Assembly: GCA_002404835.1 (NCBI GenBank)
Contig: DHKM01000035.1
Coordinates: forward strand, 32,711-96,710
DNA length: 64,000 nt
Origin: Caryophanales bacterium UBA4694
Lineage (GTDB): Bacteria; Bacillota_I; Bacilli_A; RFN20; CAG-288
Direction: 5' to 3'
The notes under the pieces were generated by a model. The model ran no database searches. It worked only from the letters and a program-made list of their open reading frames with translations, and was not told the origin of the DNA. The translations under genes and the position numbers were made by a program. Every line of letters begins with the position of its first letter. Position 1 is the first letter of the stretch. Positions 32,926-40,796 of this stretch are shown piece by piece.

Positions 32926-34356
32926 ATGAAAAAAGAAAAGAAATGGTCTACAAAGAAGAAAGTCATAATTGCTGTCTTGGCTTCCGTCCTTTCGCTCTTT
33001 GTGATCCTAGGAGCCACTATCGGTGGATTTGTCCTATATTCGAAAGCTTATTCGGTCAAGAAAGGGAGTACGACATCCAAGAATCAGAACGGACTTATCA
33101 TGCAGGGCCATGAAGACCAGGACAGGCGCTCTTTGTATGACAAAAACGGTAACAAGATCGTTTTAAGAGGTGTCAATGCCGGAAACATACTTCTTCAGGA
33201 GGGATGGATGTCTCCTTTTGCGTTGGAACCGAAGGACGATAAGAATGGTGACCTTGTCAAGGACAAAGACGGGAATCTGAGCTATCCGGAGTTTACTCAA
33301 GAGGACTTTCTGTCTGCGCTTGACATGAATCCGAATCTGAAGGATTCCAAGGATGAACTGCTCGATAGTTATTACAAGACCTTCTTTTCCGAAGATGATT
33401 TCCGGATTGTCAAAGAGGAACTGAAGTTCAATTGCATCCGTCTTCCTTTCTATTGGAGAAATATCCTCAATGATGACTACAGCCGAAAAGAGGAATCGGT
33501 TGCTTTTTCGTATCTTGATTGGTTTTTGGAAAACTGCAGCAAGTATGAACTTTATCTGATTCTGGATCTTCATGGTGCTCCGCAAAGTCAGAACGGATAT
33601 GAGCATTCGGGCATCATTCAGGATAAGGCTATGCTTTACAACGACAAGAAGGCTATGGAAGCTACCATCAATCTTTGGGGATATGTATCGGACTATTATA
33701 CCAATCGTAAGCCGGAGCTTGGATCCTATATTGCCACATATGATCTTCTCAATGAACCTCAGACGGAAAAGAACACTCCGGAAGCAAAGGAATGTTTTGA
33801 TCTCCAGGATAAAATTTATCAGAGAATCAGGAAAAACAACGATAAACACCTTATTACCATCGAATCGGTGTGGGATTTTTCCGTATCACCGGATCCAAAA
33901 GAATATGGATGGGAAAACATCATGTATGAGTACCATCATTACAATTGGAACAACAAAATTGTAACTATGGATGCCTTTATGGCGTATCACGACATGAAGC
34001 ATATCGGTGCAGATTATGATGTCCCTATCTTCATCGGGGAATTTACCTATTTTGAAAACCGGAACAGTTGGAAAACGGCATTGGTGGATTGGTATGGGAA
34101 ACGGGACTATAGCTGGACCATTTGGTCATATAAGTGTACAGTTACCGGTTATTGGACGACTTCATGGGGCGTCTATACCGTGAATCTGAACTTGGATACA
34201 GAAAAAGAAGAAAAGAAATGCAACGTCTCTACGTGCACGAAGGAAGAATTCCTTTCTGCCGTAGAGAAGACGAAGACGGAAAACTGCAGCAAAGGAACTC
34301 TTTATGAGGTCATTCAGTCTTATCAGAAGGAATTCGACTCGGGTGCTTCTGATTGA
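32926..34356 (+). CDS. Membrane-anchored GH5 family glycoside hydrolase (cellulase-like)
   Basis: A 476-residue protein with GAGGG 5 bases before the ATG. A Lys-rich N-terminus and a membrane helix (about 13-40) anchor it as a type II membrane protein with the enzyme outside. The GH5 barrel shows IVLRGVNAGN at the start, NCIRLPFYW, LYLILDLHGAPQSQNG, the acid/base Glu277 in YDLLNEPQ, the conserved EYHHYNW, and nucleophile Glu372 in FIGEFTYF, followed by the substrate-lining Trp of WTIWSYK. All catalytic residues are present. Likely substrates are beta-glucans or mannans, not resolvable here. The C-terminal 60 residues are unlike GH5. The 3' end overlaps the opposing YkgJ-like gene by 47 bases. 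Confidence 0.92.
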   Translation: MKKEKKWSTKKKVIIAVLASVLSLFVILGATIGGFVLYSKAYSVKKGSTTSKNQNGLIMQGHEDQDRRSLYDKNGNKIVLRGVNAGNILLQEGWMSPFALEPKDDKNGDLVKDKDGNLSYPEFTQEDFLSALDMNPNLKDSKDELLDSYYKTFFSEDDFRIVKEELKFNCIRLPFYWRNILNDDYSRKEESVAFSYLDWFLENCSKYELYLILDLHGAPQSQNGYEHSGIIQDKAMLYNDKKAMEATINLWGYVSDYYTNRKPELGSYIATYDLLNEPQTEKNTPEAKECFDLQDKIYQRIRKNNDKHLITIESVWDFSVSPDPKEYGWENIMYEYHHYNWNNKIVTMDAFMAYHDMKHIGADYDVPIFIGEFTYFENRNSWKTALVDWYGKRDYSWTIWSYKCTVTGYWTTSWGVYTVNLNLDTEKEEKKCNVSTCTKEEFLSAVEKTKTENCSKGTLYEVIQSYQKEFDSGASD

Positions 34357-34891
34357 AATATTCCTTCAGTCTTTCTTCTCCGAGCATCTTGTATCCGTCT
34401 ATGGATTGGGATTCGTATTTATCGACCCAGTGATTCAGAAGAAGGTATGGGTGTTCTTCCCCGGTTATTTTGAGGATTGTTTCCTCTGATGGTCTATACC
34501 CTTCTTTTTCGATTCTTCTGAAATTGCAATCCTCATCGGTCCTATTGTAGATAAGATGGCCTTCATACTTCGTTATGACAGCCTGATATGGGGTGTAGAT
34601 GCAGTTTGTGGGACGGATATCATGAATCAGACAGCATTTCTCGGTTCGAAAGTAGCATTTGCGGTTCTTTCTGAAATTCTCTTCCACCTGTGCTCTTATT
34701 TGGTCATCGTTATCTAGTAGTTTTTTGATTTTTATCCACTCGTCTTCCCGGATATCGATATCATTGTCGATGCAGCATTTTCCTTTGAACGGGCAGTTGT
34801 TGCATTTCTTCCAGAAAGGATCTTTTTCCTCGAGTTCTTCGATTTCTTTGAACAGCTCTTTTTTGATTTCGTCCAGCGTATGGTTTTTCAT
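34310..34891 (-). CDS. YkgJ/UPF0153-type cysteine-cluster protein
   Basis: A 193-residue protein with the CxxC...CC pattern of the YkgJ family: CNNCPFKGKCC (residues about 30-40) and CYFRTEKCCLIHDIRPTNC (about 80-98). The eight cysteines can hold zinc or an Fe-S cluster; the molecular role of the family is not settled. The predicted start has no separated ribosome site: AGGA directly abuts the ATG, and a TAAAAT sits only 6 bases upstream, so the message could be leaderless. The end overlaps the end of the GH5 gene by 47 bases on the opposite strand. Confidence 0.8.
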   Translation of the reverse strand: MKNHTLDEIKKELFKEIEELEEKDPFWKKCNNCPFKGKCCIDNDIDIREDEWIKIKKLLDNDDQIRAQVEENFRKNRKCYFRTEKCCLIHDIRPTNCIYTPYQAVITKYEGHLIYNRTDEDCNFRRIEKEGYRPSEETILKITGEEHPYLLLNHWVDKYESQSIDGYKMLGEERLKEYFNQKHPSRIPSDKTE

Positions 34892-34969
34892 TCCTGTATT
34901 TTACGTCGAAAAAAAGCAAGTATATCAAACATTGATGTGAAAGAGCTTCCATACACTTCTTGTTTCTTT

Positions 34970-34975
34970 TATAAT
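34970..34975 (+). promoter_or_regulatory. -10 box of the hydroxyacyl-CoA dehydrogenase gene
   Basis: A perfect TATAAT with TTCCAT 17 bases upstream as a weak -35. The start codon is 29 bases downstream after a full AAAGGAGG. Confidence 0.55.
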
Positions 34976-35004
34976 AGATATATGTAAAAAAGGAGGTAAA
35001 TGAA

Positions 35005-35940
35005 ATGCCATTCAAGAAAGTTGTTGTTGCCGGAGGCGGGGTTTTGGGATCACAAATTGCTTTTCAATGTGCAGTTAAAGGATTCGATGTCACTATCTGG
35101 CTAAGAAGCGAAGGTTCCATTGCCAGATGCAAACCAAAACTGGCAAAGAACAAAGAGGCTTATCTGAATGCTGTGGAAGATATGAAGAAGGGGATAACAG
35201 TCAGAGGCTTGTATGATGGAACTGGATTCAATCTTGCCATTGCCGATAAGCTGATCAGTCAGATTGAAAATGCTTCTTTGTCCATCAAACTGGAAACGGA
35301 CCTCAAGAAGGCTGTTGAGGACTGCGATATTTTGATTGAGTCTATGGCCGAAAACAAAGAGGATAAGATTGCATTCTATAAGACGGTCGCTCCTCTTCTT
35401 CCGGAAAAGACGGTTATCGTTACCAATTCTTCCACGATGCTTCCTTCGACATTTGCTAAATTCACCGGTCGTCCGGAAAAGTATCTTTCCCTTCATTTCG
35501 CCAATGAAATCTGGAAGAACAATACGGCTGAAATCATGGGACAGGAAAAAACAGAGAAGAAGTACTATGATGAAGTCGTTGAATTCGCTTCCGGAATCGG
35601 TATGGAGCCTCTTAAGCTTCATAAGGAGAAGAATGGCTATATTCTCAACTCGATGCTGGTTCCTTTCCTTTTCTCGGCACTCGATCTTTACGCTACCGGA
35701 GTCTCCGATCCTGAAACCATCGACAAGACTTGGGTAATGGGAACCGGAGCTCCTGCTGGACCATTCCATATCATGGATGTCGTCGGCCTTCAGACGGTCT
35801 ACAACATTGTCATGATGTATGTAAAGATTCCTTCGTTCCTTGCTCCGTATCATTTCAAGGAAATGGCCAAGCTTGTGAAGAAGATGCTTGATGAAGGAAA
35901 GACGGGAAGAGGAGCCGGAGAAGGTTTCTTCAAGTATTGA
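35005..35940 (+). CDS. 3-hydroxyacyl-CoA dehydrogenase (3-hydroxybutyryl-CoA dehydrogenase type)
   Basis: A 311-residue protein with a near-perfect AAAGGAGG site. The Rossmann domain begins VVVAGGGVLGSQIA (residues 6-19); DILIESMAENKEDK and TNSSTMLPS are the usual NAD and substrate contacts. His164 in LHFANEIWKN matches the catalytic His of the HFFNP motif, which is altered here to HFANE. The C-terminal domain (NGYILNSMLVPFLFSALDLYATGVSDPETID, GPFHIMDVVGL) is characteristic. The enzyme interconverts 3-hydroxyacyl-CoA and 3-oxoacyl-CoA with NAD(P)H. No other beta-oxidation or butyrate genes are nearby, so its pathway is unclear. Confidence 0.9.
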   Translation: MPFKKVVVAGGGVLGSQIAFQCAVKGFDVTIWLRSEGSIARCKPKLAKNKEAYLNAVEDMKKGITVRGLYDGTGFNLAIADKLISQIENASLSIKLETDLKKAVEDCDILIESMAENKEDKIAFYKTVAPLLPEKTVIVTNSSTMLPSTFAKFTGRPEKYLSLHFANEIWKNNTAEIMGQEKTEKKYYDEVVEFASGIGMEPLKLHKEKNGYILNSMLVPFLFSALDLYATGVSDPETIDKTWVMGTGAPAGPFHIMDVVGLQTVYNIVMMYVKIPSFLAPYHFKEMAKLVKKMLDEGKTGRGAGEGFFKY

Positions 35941-35946
35941 TGTTCG

Positions 35947-35975
35947 ACAGGGCTTTATGCCCTGTTTCTTTTTTT
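35947..35975 (+). terminator. Terminator after the hydroxyacyl-CoA dehydrogenase gene
   Basis: ACAGGGC (35947-35953), loop TTTAT, GCCCTGT (35959-35965), then TTCTTTTTTT. Confidence 0.9.
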
Positions 35976-35989
35976 GAGCATTCTTTTCT

Positions 35990-36018
35990 TTGGAAAAATA
36001 ATCGCTGTCGGTTATAAT
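35990..36018 (+). promoter_or_regulatory. Promoter of the DUF1846 gene
   Basis: TTGGAA (35990-35995), an ideal 17-base spacer, TATAAT (36013-36018). Confidence 0.8.
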
Positions 36019-36046
36019 GAACTTCGTTTTTTGAAAGGATTCGAAT

Positions 36047-37534
36047 ATGAGAATTGGTTTTGACAACGACAAGTATCTGGAAATGCAATCCGAACAGATT
36101 CAGAAAAGGATTGAAAAGTTCGGAGGGAAACTTTATTTGGAATTCGGAGGTAAGCTTTTCGACGACTACCATGCTTCAAGGGTTCTTCCCGGCTTTCTTC
36201 CCGATAGTAAACTCCGTCTCCTTCTCAAGATGAAGGACAAGGCGGAAATTGTCATTGTCATTTCCGCTGAGACCATCGAACAGGCCAAAATCCGCGCTGA
36301 CCTTGGTATCACCTATGATCAGGATGTGTTCCGTCTTATCGATGCTTTCCAGGCAGCTGGACTTTATGTCGGAAGCGTCTGCCTGACTCATTTTGACAAC
36401 AGCCAGAAGAAGGCGAAGGCATTTGAGAAGACGCTTGAGAAGCAAGGCATCAAGACCTATAGGCATTATGTCATCAAGGGGTATCCTTATGATGTGGATA
36501 CGATTGTCTCGGATAACGGACTGGGAAAGAACGAGTACATTGAAACGACTCGCTCCCTTGTTGTGGTCACAGCCCCAGGACCGGGTGCCGGGAAGATGGC
36601 AACCTGCATCTCGCAGATCTACCAGGACAGCAAACGGGGAATCAAATCCGGCTATGCGAAGTTCGAGACCTTCCCGGTCTGGAATCTTCCTTTGAAACAT
36701 CCGGTCAATCTGGCCTATGAGGCAGCAACGGCTGATCTTGATGATATCAATATGATTGATCCCTATCATCTCGAAGCGTATCAGATTGCCACGGTGAATT
36801 ACAACCGGGATATCGAAATCTATCCTGTCCTGAGAAGATTGTTCGAGAAGATTTTCACTATGTGCCCGTATTTATCTCCTACGGATATGGGAGTCAATAT
36901 GGCCGGATACTGCATCGTCGACGACAAAGTCTGCCGGGAGGCCTCAAGACAGGAAATCATCCGCCGATACCTGAAGGCTCTGATTGATTTCCGGAATGAG
37001 AAGATCTCCGAATCTACTTTGAGGAAAATCGAGGGTATCATGCAGGAAAATTCCATCTCAGTCAATGAACGGAAATGTGTCCAACCTTGCATAGAGAAGG
37101 CAAACCGCCTCGGACAACCTGTATCCTGCATGGAGCTTGAGGATGGAACTCTGATTCTTGGAAAGAACTCGACACTGCTTGGTGCGACATCTGCTATGCT
37201 TTTGAACGCATTGAAGCACTTGGCCGGAATCTCCGACAAGGTCCTCCTTCTTCCGCCTTCGGTCCTGGAACCGGTCTGCAGGCTGAAGACACATGAACTT
37301 GGCGGTCACAATCCTAGACTTCATGTCAACGAGATTCTGATTGTATTATCCATTTCTGCACTTACCAATCCACTTGCCAGTCTTGCCTTGGAACAGCTTG
37401 ATAAACTGAAAGGCTGTCAAAGCCATTCTTCGGTCATTCTTTCCCAAGTGGATCTTGATACGCTTAAGAAACTGGGAATCGATCATACCTGCCAGGCCAA
37501 ATACGAGACCAAGAAGTTATATCACGCAAAATGA
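36047..37534 (+). CDS. DUF1846 (UPF0371) family protein
   Basis: A 495-residue protein, the full length usual for the family, with AAAGGA upstream. Typical stretches are present: MRIGFDNDKYLEMQSEQIQ at the start, LYLEFGGKLFDDYHASRVLPGF, VVVTAPGPGAGKMATCISQIY (a nucleotide-binding-like loop), FPVWNLPLKHPVNLAYEAATADL, TDMGVNMAGYCI and HNPRLHVNEILIVLSISALTNPLA. The family is widespread in Firmicutes and structurally characterised, but its biochemical role is not established. It has its own strong promoter and terminator, so it is a single-gene unit. Confidence 0.93.
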   Translation: MRIGFDNDKYLEMQSEQIQKRIEKFGGKLYLEFGGKLFDDYHASRVLPGFLPDSKLRLLLKMKDKAEIVIVISAETIEQAKIRADLGITYDQDVFRLIDAFQAAGLYVGSVCLTHFDNSQKKAKAFEKTLEKQGIKTYRHYVIKGYPYDVDTIVSDNGLGKNEYIETTRSLVVVTAPGPGAGKMATCISQIYQDSKRGIKSGYAKFETFPVWNLPLKHPVNLAYEAATADLDDINMIDPYHLEAYQIATVNYNRDIEIYPVLRRLFEKIFTMCPYLSPTDMGVNMAGYCIVDDKVCREASRQEIIRRYLKALIDFRNEKISESTLRKIEGIMQENSISVNERKCVQPCIEKANRLGQPVSCMELEDGTLILGKNSTLLGATSAMLLNALKHLAGISDKVLLLPPSVLEPVCRLKTHELGGHNPRLHVNEILIVLSISALTNPLASLALEQLDKLKGCQSHSSVILSQVDLDTLKKLGIDHTCQAKYETKKLYHAK

Positions 37535-37536
37535 GA

Positions 37537-37580
37537 AAAAGAGGACTGCCTGACTTTAGAAGCGGGGCGGTCCTCTTTTG
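37537..37580 (+). terminator. Terminator after the DUF1846 gene
   Basis: GAGGACTGCC (37541-37550) pairs with GGCGGTCCTC (37566-37575) with one G-T pair, followed by TTTTG. Confidence 0.85.
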
Positions 37581-37587
37581 TTTCATA

Positions 37588-37612
37588 TAAAAAACGGCAC
37601 CTTGAGGTGCCG
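37588..37612 (-). terminator. Terminator of the 38-kb lipoprotein operon
   Basis: CGGCACCT (37595-37602) and AGGTGCCG (37605-37612) form a perfect stem; the minus strand then has six T residues. The stem is the same as that at 63450-63471. Confidence 0.88.
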
Positions 37613-37617
37613 TAAAT

Positions 37618-38205
37618 TTACCCGGCCTTGTTCTTGTTGCTGTAATAGGCTCCTCCGAAAAGAAGAGCAAGGGAACCGGTATAGAGCATGGTTTCGAACA
37701 TTTTTGCCAACGAGAAGGCTTCGCTGTTGACAAGACTGATGATGAGAACGACGATGTAGGATACCATGACGAAAAAGGCATAGCCTAGACAGGAGAAACT
37801 GAATATCATTCCTAAAAGTTTCTCCGGAATGAAGAGCATGACCACTCCGCAGACGAGAATGAGCAGATAGAACATTTCGGCTATGGAGGTGATGACGCTG
37901 TTGGCTATCTGGTTTCCGAAGTTCATGGAATAGTGGCCTACGATGATCAGTATCAGTAGGGAAGGTGCAATCGCTGTTGTTGTCGACAGATTGTCTCTTG
38001 TCTTGAATAGGATGAAAAAGTAGAAAAAGAAGAGAAGGAAGATGACAAAGACATCGACGATGAAATTCATTACGGAAACAACAGTGTTTCCTATAGAGGG
38101 TACGCCTTTTTTGATGAGGTAGTAGATGATCAGCGTGATTCCGGAAATCAGAAAGAGGGCGTGACTCAAGGATATTCTTCGTTTTGTGGTTTTGTTTTTT
38201 GCCAT
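37618..38205 (-). CDS. Polytopic membrane protein of 195 residues
   Basis: A Lys/Arg-rich N-terminus (KNKTTKRR) precedes five or six hydrophobic helices (about 13-32, 42-66, 76-95, 102-125, 130-158, 166-185). No family was recognised. Its AGGGA ribosome site overlaps the stop codon of the lipoprotein gene just upstream (11-base gap), so the two are cotranscribed and probably coupled. A membrane partner of that lipoprotein is a reasonable guess. Confidence 0.78.
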   Translation of the reverse strand: MAKNKTTKRRISLSHALFLISGITLIIYYLIKKGVPSIGNTVVSVMNFIVDVFVIFLLFFFYFFILFKTRDNLSTTTAIAPSLLILIIVGHYSMNFGNQIANSVITSIAEMFYLLILVCGVVMLFIPEKLLGMIFSFSCLGYAFFVMVSYIVVLIISLVNSEAFSLAKMFETMLYTGSLALLFGGAYYSNKNKAG

Positions 38206-38216
38206 ATTTTATTTCC

Positions 38217-40529
38217 CTATTTTCCTAAACGAATGATCAAAACCTTCGATGAAGTCAGAGATGAGACATAGATTCTCATGGTTCCTTTTCCTCCGAGGAT
38301 TTTCGCAGTCGTCATCATGCTTCCATCCGTGGAATCAACAAAGTCCAGGGAGAGTTTGTCTTTCAGGTCCTTCTTGATTTCACCAAGCAGCTGATAGGCC
38401 TTTTCGGAATCGTTTCCTTCGGTGGAAAGAACGATATAGAGGTTATTGTTGACGTTGTTGAGGATGGTGTAACGATAAAGCTTCTGAACGAGTTCTGAAG
38501 AAAAGATGTTGATGGAATCCAGATTGGTGTTTTTTCCATAAAGGTTTTCGAGGAGGTCTTTTCCGGTTTCCTTCAAGGCGTTTCCGTTGCTGTCGATAAT
38601 GTCTTTCATCTCGGCATAGTTTTTCACGGTTGTAAAGGTGCTGTAGGAAGAGAAGTCTGCAGTTTCCAGAGGAATGGAGGATGTGGATTTGATGTTTGAG
38701 AAATCCTCGACATATTTCCCTTCTTTGGTGTTGTAGGTAAAGCCTTTGAAGACGCCAGCCTTACTGACGGTTAGTTCAAGTGTGGTTGCGTCCGAGGCAC
38801 TGGAATCGGTTGTGAGTACGGTGGCGACATAGGCTGGATTGAGTTCCTTCTTCAGAGTGAAATGATAGTCTTCATCGTTTTTCTCTTCGTAGTCGAAGAG
38901 TTCCTTTGCGAATTGGAAGGTGGGGAGCCCGCTTCTTTGCGAAAGGACTTTGTATTCTCCTTTAGCGATTTTGTTTCCCTCTTCGCTAGAATAATAGTCG
39001 AAATCATTTTCGTTTACTTTGTGGACTCCGGAATAGACTTCGCTTGAAAGCTGGATGTCCGTTGTTTCGTTTAAGGTTCCGGAATAGATGAATTCACCCT
39101 TGATGCTGATCTCTGGATTTGTGGCGGAGGACAAATCAAGCTTCAGTGTTTTTCCGTTTTCCTGGAAAAGAAGCTTGTTCGAACCGTCATAAGGCCAGTC
39201 TTTTCCGTGTCCGACTTGCGCCGTTGTCGGGTCATAGGTGAAGGTAGCGACGATTTCGCCGCCTTCGTTTCTGCTCACTTCACAGGAATAGGGTGTCGTG
39301 CTTTCTTTGCCGTTTGTCTCTGTCGAGGTGCAGACCAGGGTATACTTTCCGTCCAGACTTGTGTAGATGGTTTTTGTGTTCTTGATGTTTCCTGCTTTGT
39401 ATGTCCTATAGTAATCGTAGAGACTATATCCTTCTTCCGTGATATATCCCTTGGATTCCCTTAGAAGGATTCCAGATTCATCCTTATATTGGCTGCTATA
39501 GGTATAGCTTCCTTCTCTTAATTCCTTTAAGGCTTTATCCAGGGTATCGAAATAGTCTTTCTCATCGCTCTTGATGGAATAAGGTTTTACTTCTATGTCT
39601 TCCATGGTGACGGTTGTCTCGTTAACTGCGGCGATGTCTGTGGCAAAGCTTGCCTCGAATTTTGCTTTTCCGACACTTCCGAAGTCGGCAAGGTCGAGAC
39701 TCATGCTATAGGTTCCGCCATAGCCGACGATATCTCTGTTGTCTGTGATGACGTAAGCATCTTTTAACCGGATGTTTCCGGCCTGGAACGCATTTTGGAA
39801 TGTGGATAAAGTCGGATGCGTGTTCGGATTTATGGTCATTCGGAATACGTCGTTGAATCTTTGCAAGGCATTCCTGTCGGAAATGGAAAAATAATCATAG
39901 GCAAAGTAGTCTTTTTCATCCACTGTTTTATCGTATGTGAAATCTTCTGCCTCCAAGGAACCGAGCACATTTTGGAAGATGAGGTCATCGAATTTGATTT
40001 CCTTGTAATTGGAATCATAGACCGGGGCGATGGCAACTGTATTGTTGATATCTGGGTCGGTGTAATAGCAGGCGATTCCTTTGTCATCTCTGAAATAGCC
40101 TGTTTTCGTTGTCACATCACCGATTTCGTAGGTGTCTTCATCCGTCACTTCCTTGGACGTAACGGTTTCCTGGTAGAAGCCGTCGGACATTCTGGTTGTG
40201 GTTTTGCTTTCGTGGTTCTCTACGGATGTTTCAAGGCCTTTTTCCACGGTAATCTTGAGATTGTAATCGGTCGTGAGAGTAATGCTTTTTCCTGAAACGA
40301 GGTCAATGTCTTCTTGGCTGAGTTCTTTTTCGGTCGGGACGTTGCTTTCGCTTGTGTGGCTTGTCGAGTTGTCGCTTTTCTTGTCAGTGGTTTTATCTGT
40401 TCTCTGGCTTGCGGTCAAATGCGAGTTCTGGTTTTCGCTGTTTTTGCTATCCGCTGTGGTGCTTTTTTTACTGCAACCGGCTAGCAGTAAGCATAACGAC
40501 AATATACTGATGATGTTTTTTTGTCTCAT
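38217..40529 (-). CDS. Large surface lipoprotein (paralogue family)
   Basis: A 770-residue protein with AAGGAG before the ATG. The lipobox is LLAGC (Cys19), followed by a Ser/Thr/Asn/Lys stalk to about residue 65. The body is beta-rich with repeated DYxFSxxD-type stretches and no recognised domain. Its plan and size match the lipoproteins at 9160-11655 and 29234-31468; the C-terminal ~130 residues form a separable alpha/beta unit. A membrane protein gene follows directly. Function unknown; probably exposed at the membrane surface. Confidence 0.83.
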   Translation of the reverse strand: MRQKNIISILSLCLLLAGCSKKSTTADSKNSENQNSHLTASQRTDKTTDKKSDNSTSHTSESNVPTEKELSQEDIDLVSGKSITLTTDYNLKITVEKGLETSVENHESKTTTRMSDGFYQETVTSKEVTDEDTYEIGDVTTKTGYFRDDKGIACYYTDPDINNTVAIAPVYDSNYKEIKFDDLIFQNVLGSLEAEDFTYDKTVDEKDYFAYDYFSISDRNALQRFNDVFRMTINPNTHPTLSTFQNAFQAGNIRLKDAYVITDNRDIVGYGGTYSMSLDLADFGSVGKAKFEASFATDIAAVNETTVTMEDIEVKPYSIKSDEKDYFDTLDKALKELREGSYTYSSQYKDESGILLRESKGYITEEGYSLYDYYRTYKAGNIKNTKTIYTSLDGKYTLVCTSTETNGKESTTPYSCEVSRNEGGEIVATFTYDPTTAQVGHGKDWPYDGSNKLLFQENGKTLKLDLSSATNPEISIKGEFIYSGTLNETTDIQLSSEVYSGVHKVNENDFDYYSSEEGNKIAKGEYKVLSQRSGLPTFQFAKELFDYEEKNDEDYHFTLKKELNPAYVATVLTTDSSASDATTLELTVSKAGVFKGFTYNTKEGKYVEDFSNIKSTSSIPLETADFSSYSTFTTVKNYAEMKDIIDSNGNALKETGKDLLENLYGKNTNLDSINIFSSELVQKLYRYTILNNVNNNLYIVLSTEGNDSEKAYQLLGEIKKDLKDKLSLDFVDSTDGSMMTTAKILGGKGTMRIYVSSLTSSKVLIIRLGK

Positions 40530-40627
40530 ATGTGCTCCTTGTTATCGTGAATAGTTTAAACGTTCCTTTCCGGATTTCAAATCTATAAATGACAAACTTG
40601 TAAAATCAAGGTATTCCCCTTTAAAAG

Positions 40628-40658
40628 TGAAGCGCTTTCATGACTTCATGGCGCTTCG
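40628..40658. promoter_or_regulatory. Inverted repeat, possible LacI/CcpA-type operator
   Basis: GAAGCGC and GCGCTTC flank an inner CATGA/TCATG repeat. The left part, TGAAGCGCTTTCA, is one base short of a catabolite-responsive element (TGAAANCGNTTTCA class). No T-run follows, so it is not a terminator. It lies between the divergent 38-kb lipoprotein and BspA-like genes. Confidence 0.3.
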
Positions 40659-40682
40659 AATTTGGAGATTCTTTTTGTTTTG

Positions 40683-40722
40683 TATAATTTCTGTTTTTAT
40701 TCCACGGTTTTAACGATATAAT
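40683..40722 (+). promoter_or_regulatory. Promoter region of the BspA-like operon
   Basis: Two perfect TATAAT boxes occur, at 40683-40688 (with TTTGGA 16 bases upstream) and 40717-40722 (weak -35 TTTTTA). Either could drive the gene starting at 40797. Confidence 0.5.
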
Positions 40723-40796
40723 TATGGTTATCACACTAAAAGGGTTTTAGTATGGTTATTTGCTGAATATGTAATTTCGGCATGAAAGGATAACTT

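Noticed and set aside
37541..37612. A pair of short inverted repeats looked at as a CRISPR or REP-like array
   Set aside because: They are two unrelated terminators for convergent genes; there are no regularly spaced direct repeats here or elsewhere in the window.
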